Positions 31,401 through 38,795 of a DNA stretch of 45,657 bases are shown here, piece after piece. The notes beneath the pieces were generated by a model. It had not been told where the DNA came from and did not search any database. It saw only the letters and a list, made by a program, of their open reading frames with translations. A program made the translations under genes and the position numbers. Every line of letters starts with the position of its first letter. The stretch's first letter is position 1. This DNA comes from a virus: positions 1 to 45,657 of IMG/VR virus record IMGVR_UViG_3300032753_000056; one strand, given 5' to 3'.

Positions 31401-32988
31401 ACCAAACTGTAATGTAACACTCAGCGGTAATACTTTTAATTATGCAGAAAGAGGTACTGTTGTAATTGGCAATGTTAATTCAACTACTCAAGCGATAGGT
31501 ACTTGGTATTATGAGGCGTCTTGGTTTAACGCATTTAATATCTTTACGGATAATACATATAGCACACCCGTAGATTCATCTACTTGGACAACGTTTGTAG
31601 GACCTACAGATGGCACTGCTACTATTACAGGTTATTCCCCTATTGTACCCATTACCATAGATGCAGGTGGATATCAAACTGTATTTGGAATAGACGGTAA
31701 TATATATTTACCATCTAATGAATTAGGAAACACTGCATCTATAAGCACACCATTTAATGCTAATCTATCATTTAAAGTAGGTGGAACTAACACATATACT
31801 TTAGGATATGATGGTAATCTAACACTACCTGGTAATACATTCGCTGTTAACTATGCCAACGGCACACAGGTCAACATTGGTGGCGGTGGTGGTGCAACTA
31901 ATCTCATTGCCAACGGTAACAGCTATGCCAATATAGCCACAGCAGACGGTAATTTGGTAGTCAATGTGGGCACGGATGGCTACGGAACTTGGATCTTTGA
32001 AACAGGCACGGGCAACTTGATTGGCCCCGGTAATGTATCCCAAGGTGCTGGCATTGTGTTCAGCGCAGAACAAAGTGTTTACATCCGTGAGGACATGGGT
32101 CAACTAAACATAGATGCTTTTGGTACAGTAATCACAAGCAATTCTGGCAACACCGGCAATACCCAATCTTGGAACTTTGACAACGATGGTAACTTGACTG
32201 TGCCGGGCAACATAATCGGCAACAATCTTGGCAATCCAATGTATATCACCGGGGCAACTGCCAATACTGACCGTATAGCTGGCACATTGGTCTTGAGTGG
32301 CGGCAGCACAACCAACGGCATAGGTGGACTTCCGTCGGCTGGTGGAGCCTTGGTATTAAATGGTGGCACCGCAACTGGCTGTGCGACCGTGGGCGGCAGT
32401 GTGTTAATCAATGCCGGGCAAGGCGACGGTGACTGGGGAAATATAACTCTAACTGTCAACTCAAAAGCCACGCTGTTCAACGAATCCGGTCAGGTAATAT
32501 TGCCCGCAGTCAAGATCGGTACAGAAATCACGTATGATCCAGGCAATCCTTACGAAGGTGAGCAGCTGGGCCTATACGGCACACGCAGAATCATATCACC
32601 TAACTCGGGCAACACCAATCAAGTTACAATTTCTACCATCATACAGAGTCCACAGTTTGGCTCTCCACAGGTGGTCTACACCGCATACAACGCAAAGGTC
32701 TGGGCATTTCGGATGACCATGCGTATCCAACACGGAGCCGGCACACCGCAAAACATGCAGATGGCCGATATTTTTGCCGCCAGAAATGATTCGGGCGACA
32801 TAACTTACAGCATAACCAATCGACTCAAAACAGATCCAACCGAAGATGATGTGGTGATTGTTCCTGCCTATGATCCAATCTACGGCACCATGTTCATCAA
32901 TGCCACTGCTACTGGCAACGGAACAGCTGCCAATGGATCATACTACTTTACATTCGATGTTGTAGAATTCAACCAAACTTTTGATTAG
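28465..32988 (+). CDS. Giant tail fibre/adhesin protein (1507 aa)
   Basis: Largest gene in the window. The N-terminus (ISSIKITSLNNIGSNLSYTSLFPVVDM) is an attachment-type start. Five or more GNLT-x-PGN units recur (for example HAGNLTLPGN, TDGNLTAPGN, YDGNLTLPGN, NDGNLTVPGN), each preceded by a W/Y-x-F-type strand. This is a beta-repeat fibre seen in marine/freshwater phages. Base and codon usage changes toward C-ending codons after about 31,850, so the C-terminal part probably came by recombination. Presumed trimeric receptor-binding or side-fibre protein. Confidence 0.85.
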   Translation: MISSIKITSLNNIGSNLSYTSLFPVVDMSGTPTTKNANLQIVGNLILSGAGGSYFPPAGQAILAQSVTNAAQPNITSVGTLANLSVVDVSTVRIPGGNNGYVLQTNGNGNLSWTAQSGSGNGNPGGANSQIQFNDSGLFGGSPSLTWDSPNTQLNTVNFAAEQATIYGPLATVDATVTGNLNLDANINGTRGFITINPDPGNSGLAWQFGDEGPNVSLLIAPQSDDANIGGISLPGYSGEAFLGWLGNTANLLPSPFINTLLIDSSNSVTISTQLGMGFGSAGWVFDHAGNLTLPGNGEVAINYANGVPYGGGGNTGNVTFNDINIIGTGNLHLQPNPNNAGAFLDIYLTIGPDIHIAGNGENLILGRDNNANVSVNANGSVSIQSTDFVSVAPTTIVISGADFATVNTTYIRDLNQLTPSWYPAGYNPATDPYILFDTEWGIWTPGFGQALYVNIGTLTNPLTQWNTNPPLGSVPPTGTYFPTINTNLWTFGTDGNLTAPGNADFNGNVVTIGSGASELAASLQNATLVISDNGSAYVQAAITNVADIGSADWVAYGHHGNDAGGWVDVGFTSSFFSDANYTITGSGDGYLFAEAYLPDQAPAIGGGNLVLATGSQGTTKDIIFGTGGFLTENIFGRISDSNNELELSRTGSSLNFVGGGNIIGANNIQAGNLTVNNINLSGHIFGTSNPSLEGSATGQMSSGNLTTVSYTAGAQSVIVVASACETGNSGGNAVASITGITGLGLTWIQRSSYVDPTTLCGQKSEIWYAINNSATPVSGVITISFDINVDDQSTIVSSYQNVNLNNPWTSSGPQYSNQVNPTSNVATITANIAEHNTTGVVFMSTPNFGNSENGAGYADGWNTVNQVLNSGADLWEYSYFSCLPFLNPQSDLVVNSTNAVLPNDADGNATGLTIIFDALLGGTGLSVDRLSNGAYSAILTSSGNLNLPGNLAVSGGVITGGIPTQIDINDSITGISIGPNCNVTLSGNTFNYAERGTVVIGNVNSTTQAIGTWYYEASWFNAFNIFTDNTYSTPVDSSTWTTFVGPTDGTATITGYSPIVPITIDAGGYQTVFGIDGNIYLPSNELGNTASISTPFNANLSFKVGGTNTYTLGYDGNLTLPGNTFAVNYANGTQVNIGGGGGATNLIANGNSYANIATADGNLVVNVGTDGYGTWIFETGTGNLIGPGNVSQGAGIVFSAEQSVYIREDMGQLNIDAFGTVITSNSGNTGNTQSWNFDNDGNLTVPGNIIGNNLGNPMYITGATANTDRIAGTLVLSGGSTTNGIGGLPSAGGALVLNGGTATGCATVGGSVLINAGQGDGDWGNITLTVNSKATLFNESGQVILPAVKIGTEITYDPGNPYEGEQLGLYGTRRIISPNSGNTNQVTISTIIQSPQFGSPQVVYTAYNAKVWAFRMTMRIQHGAGTPQNMQMADIFAARNDSGDITYSITNRLKTDPTEDDVVIVPAYDPIYGTMFINATATGNGTAANGSYYFTFDVVEFNQTFD

Positions 32989-32997
32989 GAATCATAA

Positions 32998-33738
32998 ATG
33001 TCAGCAAACATAACACCATTTAACTCGGACGGCGGGTTTAGCACAACAGGCAATATTACTGGTGGCAACATTGCTACCTCAGGCACAGGTGGAGATATCA
33101 CTTTAACTGGTGGTAACATCGCTGGTGCTAATAATGTCAGCACTGGAACTGTCACACTTGTAAACGGTGCTGTATTAAAAGATAATGCGGGCAACGCAGT
33201 ATCATTTGGTCCAGGTGCCGGCCAAACATCGCAAGGCGACTCAGCAGTGGCTATTGGTCCTTCGGCTGGTGGGAACACCCAAGGCATTGAATCAGTGGCT
33301 GTTGGTTCGCTGGCTGGATATGACACTCAAGGCAATAACGCAGTGGCGGTTGGTTCATTTGCTGGTCAAACTAATCAAGGGTTACAAGCAGTGGCTATCG
33401 GTGGTGGTGCTGGTGCAACCAATCAAGGTGTCTACGCGGTGGCAATTGGCGCGGCTGCCGGTGCCGCGGGCAATTCAGCAGTGGCCATTGGTGTAAGTTC
33501 TGGTTTTAGTAATCAAGGTAATTTTGCAGTGGCCATTGGTGCCAGTGCTGGTGCAACCAATCAAGGCAACAATTCAATCATATTGAATGCCACTGGTAGT
33601 AGCTTAGATCAACCCACAGCCAACACATTCACAGTGAAACCTGTGCGTGGTGATAGCACAGCCAATTTAGTCAGCGGAGGATTCAAAGCAGTGTATTACA
33701 ATTCCACCACTGGTGAGTTCTGTTACAGTACCGATTAG
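32998..33738 (+). CDS. YadA-head-like fibre protein (246 aa)
   Basis: About eight AVAIG-x-x-AG units (~14-15 residues apart, SAVAIGPSAG, AVAVGSFAG, AVAIGAAAG) form a left-handed beta-roll like the head of trimeric autotransporter adhesins such as YadA. The C-terminus (KAVYYNSTTGEFCYSTD) is the usual tip motif of phage side fibres. Probably a trimeric tail-fibre tip. Confidence 0.85.
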   Translation: MSANITPFNSDGGFSTTGNITGGNIATSGTGGDITLTGGNIAGANNVSTGTVTLVNGAVLKDNAGNAVSFGPGAGQTSQGDSAVAIGPSAGGNTQGIESVAVGSLAGYDTQGNNAVAVGSFAGQTNQGLQAVAIGGGAGATNQGVYAVAIGAAAGAAGNSAVAIGVSSGFSNQGNFAVAIGASAGATNQGNNSIILNATGSSLDQPTANTFTVKPVRGDSTANLVSGGFKAVYYNSTTGEFCYSTD

Positions 33739-33746
33739 GACAATCA

Positions 33747-34475
33747 ATGGCAATAACATTTGGACCTGGAATAACCCTCGGAGCAGGAATATACACAGCA
33801 CCTCCATTGGTAACTGATGGGTTACTGTTAAATTTTGATGCCGCTACATATTCAGGGTCAGGCAACTGGGTTGATAGTTATAATGGCGTTCAAGCGGTTC
33901 CTACAAATGCGCCAGCCTGGAGTTCAACTAATGGCGGAACTTTTGTATTGGATGCTCCGTCGGTTCAATACTTTACTGTGCCTTGGCCCACATTTCAGCC
34001 TACCTACACCATAGACATATGGTTTAACTTTACAGCCAGTCAAGTTGGCGGTGCCCCTTGTTTAATATCTGATGAATTTACTGGTGCGCAATTTAACTTT
34101 ACAATAAACGCCTCTGCTGATTATCTACAAACAGGCTGGTACGATACTAACTGGCAGGGACAGTTTGCTACCAACAATGTCGCAACAGCATTTACACACG
34201 ATGGATCAACTTGGTACAATATTACTATGGCAGTAGGTGCCGCAGAATATAAAGATTACATCAACGGTGCTGTAAGTTATGCGCCAGGCAACTTTGGCGG
34301 CGGAGCAGCTCCTAACGGTAGTAGTCCTACACAGAGATTTTTTATTGGACATCGTTGGGACTTGGATGAAACAGTAAATGCCAAAATAGCTGTGGTCAAC
34401 ATCTACGACCGTGCCTTAACCGATGCAGAAGTCTCCCAAAACTTTAATTATTATCGCTCACGATTTGGTCTATAA
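33747..34475 (+). CDS. Concanavalin-A/LamG-like adhesin (242 aa)
   Basis: Glycine-rich start (ITFGPGITLGAGIYTAP), then LLLNFDAATYSGSGNWVDS...GVQAV, a strand with YTIDIWFNFT, and a C-terminal IAVVNIYDRALTDAEVSQNF. That last motif is the classic end of LamG/LamGL-type jelly-roll domains. Likely binds host surface glycans. Last fibre gene before the peptidase. Confidence 0.85.
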   Translation: MAITFGPGITLGAGIYTAPPLVTDGLLLNFDAATYSGSGNWVDSYNGVQAVPTNAPAWSSTNGGTFVLDAPSVQYFTVPWPTFQPTYTIDIWFNFTASQVGGAPCLISDEFTGAQFNFTINASADYLQTGWYDTNWQGQFATNNVATAFTHDGSTWYNITMAVGAAEYKDYINGAVSYAPGNFGGGAAPNGSSPTQRFFIGHRWDLDETVNAKIAVVNIYDRALTDAEVSQNFNYYRSRFGL

Positions 34476-34485
34476 GGATAACACA

Positions 34486-35319
34486 ATGACAAAGCAGCCC
34501 GTAATTGATCAATCACAAGATCCGGGAATTAATCGCACACCCGTAAAGTTCAAGCCAGCTAACCTTCCGATGGCCATTCCCAAATATCATTGGGTACGGG
34601 ATTTACCTGATTCTCGTGATTATATTTACAAACCCATAGCATCCGTAACTCCGTCGACCGTTGATCTTAGATCATACTCGACACCAATAGAGAATCAGGG
34701 TCCATTGGGAAGTTGTACCGGAAACGCCATCGCAGAGGCAATAGAGTATCTAAACAGAAAAAACAATAAGAGCACCGAAGTAAGTAGATTGTTTATCTAC
34801 TATTACGAACGTCTTATCGAAGGCACAGTTAGCTACGACAGTGGTGCATACATACGCGACGGTATTAGAGCCACATATACATACGGTGCTTCTCTAGAAA
34901 GTCTCTGGCCTTATAATATTACTAGATTTAAGCAGGCACCTTCTCCTGCTGCGGTATCTGATGGATTGAGACGCAAAGTAACATTATACGAGAGAGCGTT
35001 AGATTTTAGTGCGTGTATCAATGCATTGTCTAACGGGTATCCTGTTACGGTCGGGTTTGATGTATACAGTAGCTTTGAAAGTACCACGGTAGCACGAACC
35101 GGAATAATGCCGTATCCTAACGTTCGCACTGAGCAACTTTTAGGTGGACATGCGGTTCTTCTTGTAGGATATAATAATAGTACCCAACAATTTATTGCGA
35201 AAAACAGTTGGGGATCCAATTGGGGTGATCATGGGTATTTTTATATGCCATATGCGGTCATTCAAAATACCAACATGAGCAGTGACTTTTGGATCATAAA
35301 ATCCGTCAACAATCCATAA
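34486..35319 (+). CDS. Papain-family (C1A) cysteine peptidase (277 aa)
   Basis: ATG 34486 follows ATAAGGATAACACA. The catalytic set is complete: Q71 and C77 in ENQGPLGSCTGNA, H223 in GGHAVLLVGYN, N241 in AKNSWGSNWGDHGYFYMPY. No signal peptide. The N-terminal ~55 residues could be a short propeptide or virion-attachment region (PKYHWVRDLPDSRDYIY, a motif shared with bacterial C1 peptidases). Being last in the fibre operon, it may be a virion protein that digests surface proteins, or may process fibres. It ends at the bidirectional terminator. Confidence 0.9.
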   Translation: MTKQPVIDQSQDPGINRTPVKFKPANLPMAIPKYHWVRDLPDSRDYIYKPIASVTPSTVDLRSYSTPIENQGPLGSCTGNAIAEAIEYLNRKNNKSTEVSRLFIYYYERLIEGTVSYDSGAYIRDGIRATYTYGASLESLWPYNITRFKQAPSPAAVSDGLRRKVTLYERALDFSACINALSNGYPVTVGFDVYSSFESTTVARTGIMPYPNVRTEQLLGGHAVLLVGYNNSTQQFIAKNSWGSNWGDHGYFYMPYAVIQNTNMSSDFWIIKSVNNP

Positions 35320-35345
35320 AAGAAGCCCCTTACGGGGCTTCTTTA
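35318..35345. terminator. Bidirectional rho-independent terminator
   Basis: A perfect 10-bp stem AAGAAGCCCC/GGGGCTTCTT (35320-35329 with 35334-35343) closes a TTAC loop. U-runs follow in both directions, so it separates the plus-strand fibre operon from the convergent minus-strand genes. Confidence 0.92.
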
Positions 35346-35347
35346 TA

Positions 35348-35551
35348 TTAGGAATCCTTAGGAAGAGAATCAGCTTCCTTCAGAAGTGTAGCAACTTCAT
35401 CTAGATCATGACAGACCAATTTAAGATTGGCCCAATCATCATTCTTATTGTGGCCTGAAACTTCGACCATATAAGCATTGTCGTAGAAGTGAACAGTAAC
35501 ACTTTCACTGACCTTAGTCAGTTTGTCAGCGATCTTTAACACCTTAGCCAT
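35348..35551 (-). CDS. Hypothetical protein (67 aa)
   Basis: Last minus-strand gene before the terminator. Beta-strand-rich (VTVHFYDNAYMVEVSGHN), ending in a helix (DLDEVATLLKEAD). Overlaps the previous stop by one base. Function unknown. Confidence 0.65.
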   Translation of the reverse strand: MAKVLKIADKLTKVSESVTVHFYDNAYMVEVSGHNKNDDWANLKLVCHDLDEVATLLKEADSLPKDS

Positions 35552-35916
35552 TACTCGGAACCTACAGCATTGAGAATGTCATCAACCGTAGTGTCGATCT
35601 TAGGACGATTCTTGATGGCGTCTAGCGAAGGCTTAGCCTTAACCTTGACCTCGCCCTTACGAGATTCCTTTTCCTTATCAGCGAGAGTGTCACTGATAGT
35701 GGCTTGATCTTCCGCAGATTGATAAGAAGGATGGGTAAGCATGTGCTTGAGCGCATCGATCTTATTCATTTCGTTCGGCAGTTCAATAAAGTCGGTTCGT
35801 TGGGCGCCGCCCTTAGCAAATTGCTTTACACGGCGAACCATATCGTCAGTGAAGCGAACCTTAGCGTTGCCGTTATGGGCCGTAATACCAACAACCTTAA
35901 ATAGTTGAGTAGTCAT
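35551..35916 (-). CDS. Conserved phage protein (121 aa)
   Basis: Recognised by FKVVGITAHNGNAKVRFTDDMVRRVKQFAKGGAQRTDFIELPNEM split over the first 50 residues, a family common in large phages. The C-terminal half is charged and linker-like (KEKESRKGEVKVKAKPS). Basic surface suggests nucleic-acid contact. Own promoter at 35962-35990. Confidence 0.75.
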   Translation of the reverse strand: MTTQLFKVVGITAHNGNAKVRFTDDMVRRVKQFAKGGAQRTDFIELPNEMNKIDALKHMLTHPSYQSAEDQATISDTLADKEKESRKGEVKVKAKPSLDAIKNRPKIDTTVDDILNAVGSE

Positions 35917-35961
35917 GTAATACCTTTAAAAGTTGAACCTGTGCAAAATTACACATTATTA

Positions 35962-35990
35962 TATATAATACGGAAGGGTATGAAAGTCAA
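35962..35990 (-). promoter_or_regulatory. sigma70-type promoter inside an inverted repeat
   Basis: Minus strand: TTGACT (35990-35985), 17 bp, TATATA (35967-35962). The -35 box is inside a 29-base hairpin (GGGTATGA 35976-35983 with 35997-36004 plus AGTC/GACT), which may also end the upstream gene. Confidence 0.7.
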
Positions 35991-36012
35991 TGACTCTCAT
36001 ACCCAAAACGCA

Positions 36013-36162
36013 TTAGCGAATGAAGTTCGCGCTCTCAGAGTAAAGCTTAGGACCGTAAAGAGCCTTAGCAAGCTGAATAGCTTCGTAGTTGTTATTAGCT
36101 TGAATCTCGACACGAATGTTAGTGCCGGCATCGTTACGAACCAGAATCCAATAGGTATGCAT
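36013..36162 (-). CDS. Small conserved phage protein (49 aa)
   Basis: Minus-strand ATG at 36162 with GGAAAACTGAA upstream, stop TAA at 36013-36015. The pattern MHTYWILVRND...IRVEIQANNNYEAIQLAKALYG.KLYSESAN is a small phage family with a conserved A-N-x-Y-E-A-I helix. Function unknown. Confidence 0.7.
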   Translation of the reverse strand: MHTYWILVRNDAGTNIRVEIQANNNYEAIQLAKALYGPKLYSESANFIR

Positions 36163-36196
36163 TTCAGTTTTCCTTGTTTGTGTTGGGGTTAAGTTT

Positions 36197-36610
36197 TTAC
36201 GCAGTTACTTCGTACGGCTTGTTCCACCGTCCGATATTTACATCCGCGTGCCACCCCACATTGAAGTAGTCCGATTGGACGTCCGACTTATTCCAGTTAC
36301 CTTCATTCAGTGCCGGAATAACTTCTGACAGAAAAGCGAGGGCTTCGCCGTCAAAATGCTCTTGATAGTGATACGGGTTAACGTAAGCTGACTTAGTGGG
36401 AGTGAATCCACGTGCCACTTTCATAAGCATCAGCTCCTGGCTGCAAACGCGATTTTGGTTCGCAACAAAGTCAATCTTACCAGACTTGATAGTCAGCACC
36501 AACGTAGAGTGATTATCGACCGAAAGAGAACCCGTAAGATTGTACTTCTTAAGAAGTTCCTTCACCTTAGGGGCGATCTGTTGCTTGCGATCTTGCGACA
36601 TATAAGCCAT
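36197..36610 (-). CDS. Conserved phage protein, MAYMSQ family (137 aa)
   Basis: MAYMSQDRKQQIAPKVKELLKKY, then GSLSVDNHSTLVLTIKSGKIDF, YQEHFDGEALAFL and QSDYFNVGWHADVNIGRWNKPY identify a widespread family of phages and mobile elements. Activity unknown. GGAGACGTGAA precedes the ATG; its promoter overlaps the end of the HREDGP paralogue. Confidence 0.85.
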   Translation of the reverse strand: MAYMSQDRKQQIAPKVKELLKKYNLTGSLSVDNHSTLVLTIKSGKIDFVANQNRVCSQELMLMKVARGFTPTKSAYVNPYHYQEHFDGEALAFLSEVIPALNEGNWNKSDVQSDYFNVGWHADVNIGRWNKPYEVTA

Positions 36611-36647
36611 TTCACGTCTCCGTTTGTTGAGTCAATCTCTATGATTC

Positions 36648-36676
36648 ATAGTAACAAAACACATACCCGAAGTCAA
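36648..36676 (-). promoter_or_regulatory. sigma70-type promoter overlapping a stop codon
   Basis: Minus strand: TTGACT (36676-36671), 17 bp, TACTAT (36653-36648). The stop TGA of the HREDGP paralogue is within TTGACT, as in the plus-strand copy at 15345. Confidence 0.8.
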
Positions 36677-36906
36677 CCGATATTAGCCATTTTCTTTTGT
36701 GTGAGTTTTCGGTGTTCTTCTTCGGTCATGTTTTGGTCGTTTAGATACCAAGCCCGACTTCCATCCGCATATTCAATCGCAGGACCATCTTCTCGGTGAC
36801 GTTGCCCGTTTAAAAACCAATCCCGAGTTCCGAATACGTCCACATGAATGGTATACCCCTTAAGAATATACCACATCATTTGTTCGTCAGATATCGGAGG
36901 TAGCAT
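36673..36906 (-). CDS. Single-unit HREDGP-repeat paralogue (77 aa)
   Basis: Same head (MLPPISDEQMMWYILKGYT) and tail (LTQKKMANIG) as the 192-aa protein at 14770, but with one repeat unit (RDWFLNGQRHREDGPAIEY) instead of six. Together they show duplication of the gene plus downstream promoter, then repeat expansion in one copy or contraction in the other. Confidence 0.8.
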   Translation of the reverse strand: MLPPISDEQMMWYILKGYTIHVDVFGTRDWFLNGQRHREDGPAIEYADGSRAWYLNDQNMTEEEHRKLTQKKMANIG

Positions 36907-36915
36907 AACTAAACC

Positions 36916-37143
36916 TTAAAACATGTGGAGACGAATGGCAGCACCGACGACATAGATGCCGAGCAAGGCACCGTTCACTGCAATCAGTGAAGATTCCTTC
37001 ATTCGCAGTGCAGCGACAAGCCAAAACACAGAACCCAAATTCAGCAACACTACATTGAGCGGATCCAACTTAAATGCAGTAGCCATTGCTCCTGCAATAG
37101 TAAATCCAGTGCCCAGCCACTTAAATACGGTTAGATTGATCAC
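36916..37143 (-). CDS. Small membrane protein (75 aa)
   Basis: GTG at 37143 has GGAG seven bases upstream; the frame is open further but overlaps the neighbour. Three hydrophobic segments (about 5-22, 30-46, 52-72) make a small inner-membrane protein. Resembles small phage membrane proteins in layout only. Confidence 0.65.
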   Translation of the reverse strand: MINLTVFKWLGTGFTIAGAMATAFKLDPLNVVLLNLGSVFWLVAALRMKESSLIAVNGALLGIYVVGAAIRLHMF

Positions 37144-37324
37144 GCAACATCTCCAAATATTTTTCTGCAGGATATAGAGGATATTCCCAATATCCATATT
37201 CATCTAACTTTCTATAACCGCAAGTGAGTGATTCACACACACCAGTGCTAAATTGTGGCCGTTCGCCAGCTTCCCAACGAACAAGGGCTCCGCATTCTTT
37301 GGTAAATTCTACCAGTTCATCCAT
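37121..37324 (-). CDS. Hypothetical protein (67 aa)
   Basis: ATG at 37324 (MDELVEFTKECGALVRWE) is preferred to an upstream TTG that overlaps the promoter. Ends in a tyrosine/proline-rich segment (YWEYPLYPAEKYLEML). First gene after the minus-strand promoter at 37352-37380. Confidence 0.6.
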   Translation of the reverse strand: MDELVEFTKECGALVRWEAGERPQFSTGVCESLTCGYRKLDEYGYWEYPLYPAEKYLEMLRDQSNRI

Positions 37325-37351
37325 AAAAAACCCTCGTTCCAATCTTACGTC

Positions 37352-37380
37352 AATATAAGATCAAAACGAGGGAAAGTCAA
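37352..37380 (-). promoter_or_regulatory. sigma70-type promoter within an inverted repeat
   Basis: Minus strand: TTGACT (37380-37375), 17 bp, TATATT (37357-37352). An inverted repeat (CCCTCGTT 37331-37338 with 37365-37372; ATCTT with AAGAT inside) covers the spacer, -10 box and start, as an operator would. Confidence 0.75.
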
Positions 37381-37383
37381 TGA

Positions 37384-37968
37384 TTATCCGTAGAAAATCT
37401 GAGTACCTATTTGAGCAAGGCGTATTAAGCGTGCCCAGTGAGGATGAACCACACTAGCATGAAAGTACAGGGCGTGCTCTATGCCCTTAACCCTCTTGCC
37501 ATCAAGAGCCTGTTGGGCGACCTTCAAACAGTCTTCCCATGCAGCTCCTTTGGGCAATGACAACCTAGTCTTTTTATTACTAGCCCAATTGAATTGGTTT
37601 GGTGCTAGTACCACTCCGCAAATGGAGTTGGCGAATTTAGGACTTTGAGTACGGTTTATAGTCACTTGAGCCACAGCTAGTTTGCCTACCTGAGTCTCAT
37701 GCCCTGCTTCATAGTAAATATTCTTAGCTAGACACGTCAGTTCTCGATTAGTATAGTTAATTTTTTCTGCGGTGTCTACGATTGACAGGAATTTAGCACT
37801 GTCGTATGCGTCTTTTAGTAATTGTTCCGGACTAAGAGCGGGAACCGGATTAGTATTTGCGGCTTCTTGCGCATGTAGTTGCTGCCAAGAAAAAGAAATG
37901 CAAAGTGCGACAGCTAAAACTTTACATAGTTTGGCCATTTTACTAGCCGTAGTTTGAGAAGTATACAT
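37384..37968 (-). CDS. SleB-type cell-wall hydrolase (194 aa)
   Basis: AAGGAAATACT precedes ATG 37968. Basic N-terminus and hydrophobic core end in LHAQ, a likely cleaved signal peptide (~34 aa). The hydrolase_2/SleB domain follows: LTCLAKNIYYEAGHETQVGKLA with catalytic Glu ~E87, VTINRTQSPKFANSICGVV and NQFNW. These enzymes cut peptidoglycan glycan strands. A secreted form would act from the periplasm at lysis or during infection. A ~200-base structured leader precedes it. Confidence 0.9.
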   Translation of the reverse strand: MYTSQTTASKMAKLCKVLAVALCISFSWQQLHAQEAANTNPVPALSPEQLLKDAYDSAKFLSIVDTAEKINYTNRELTCLAKNIYYEAGHETQVGKLAVAQVTINRTQSPKFANSICGVVLAPNQFNWASNKKTRLSLPKGAAWEDCLKVAQQALDGKRVKGIEHALYFHASVVHPHWARLIRLAQIGTQIFYG

Positions 37969-37984
37969 AGTATTTCCTTAATTG

Positions 37985-38189
37985 GGCCGCTATATACCAC
38001 ACCAACGATAGTCTGTTAGGTATATACAGTAGCACTTCCATCAGCCTTCCATAAATGGGATAACCGTATCTTGGATACGGGTTTTGCATCCCCTTACGTA
38101 GGGCCATTTGGCAATTAACTGAAATATCAGTTAATCAGAGAATCTCCACAATAGAGACTCTCAGGCACTTCACTATACAAATCAAAAGT
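37985..38189 (-). ncRNA. Structured leader upstream of the SleB gene
   Basis: About 200 bases without a gene. On the minus strand four hairpins follow one another: a 9-bp stem with a TATTGTG loop; TTAACTGA/TCAGTTAA with a TATT loop; CCCT/AGGG around ACGTA; CCGTATC/GATACGG with a CAA loop. Position suggests a cis-regulatory 5' UTR controlling the lysis-type gene; it matches no riboswitch class I can name. Confidence 0.5.
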
Positions 38190-38357
38190 TTAGTAACGGT
38201 TTAGGTCACATTCCTTTTTAGGATGCTTAGCTTTGCGCGTGTAGCGAGTATTAGGTTCGATTACTTTGTTCTTGAAGGGAGTATCGCCGAACAAAATGAG
38301 TCCGGCGGCACGTGCCTTCAAGCGTTTCGGTTCAAACTTAATAATTTCTCGTTTCAT
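38190..38357 (-). CDS. Small basic phage protein (55 aa)
   Basis: ATG at 38357; MKREIIKFEPKRLKARAAGLILFGDTPF then KNKVIEPNTRYTRKAKHPKK. Strongly basic, probably binds nucleic acid; a known short phage type. Exactly six bases separate its ATG from the -10 box, so its mRNA should be leaderless. Confidence 0.7.
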   Translation of the reverse strand: MKREIIKFEPKRLKARAAGLILFGDTPFKNKVIEPNTRYTRKAKHPKKECDLNRY

Positions 38358-38363
38358 GTTCTA

Positions 38364-38392
38364 ACTATACATCCAACTTGATATAGTGTCAA
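38364..38392 (-). promoter_or_regulatory. sigma70-type promoter with leaderless spacing
   Basis: Minus strand: TTGACA (38392-38387), 17 bp, TATAGT (38369-38364), six bases, ATG 38357. The start of transcription should fall on or beside the A of ATG. Confidence 0.75.
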
Positions 38393-38476
38393 GCCTTTTG
38401 TGTTTCGGCTTTCTCAAGGCCTACACAGTAGTATTTAGTACGAGGGTGTAGTTTAAAAACACTTATACTTTTTAAG
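38393..38476 (-). other. Short intergenic stretch between minus-strand genes
   Basis: No gene. Weak stems only: CTACAC/GTGTAG with a 19-base loop, and AAGCC/GGCTT just upstream of the next promoter, possibly a leaky terminator for the upstream operon. Confidence 0.35.
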
Positions 38477-38782
38477 TCAGTCTACAGCATATTCGATTCT
38501 ATAAACCGAACGATAGGTGAAGCTTCTCCAACCATTAGCTTGCACATCATAGACTGCAATCGAGGTGTCAGACCTCTTGCGCGGTTCCTTATTCTCCTTA
38601 ATCTCTTGAGGAGGAAGGAGATCAGTTTGAAGCGTGCAATGCATCAATCGCTCGCTACCATCCTTTTTAGTAAACTTTACTGTAACCAGCTTATTATGAA
38701 GTAGTTCCTTGATAGAACTTTCAAATACATTCCAATCAGAATCAGTCCAATCAGATTCTGGCTCAACGACTGCGATAGACAT
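38477..38782 (-). CDS. DUF2693-like phage protein (101 aa)
   Basis: ATG at 38782 (MSIAVVEPESDW) is preferred to an upstream frame start. VTVKFTKKDGSERLMHCTL and the C-terminal VYDVQANGWRSFTYRSV form the small beta-barrel family I associate with DUF2693, common in phages. Last gene of the operon that begins with the HD hydrolase. Confidence 0.75.
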   Translation of the reverse strand: MSIAVVEPESDWTDSDWNVFESSIKELLHNKLVTVKFTKKDGSERLMHCTLQTDLLPPQEIKENKEPRKRSDTSIAVYDVQANGWRSFTYRSVYRIEYAVD

Positions 38783-38795
38783 TTGTTTTCCTTTA

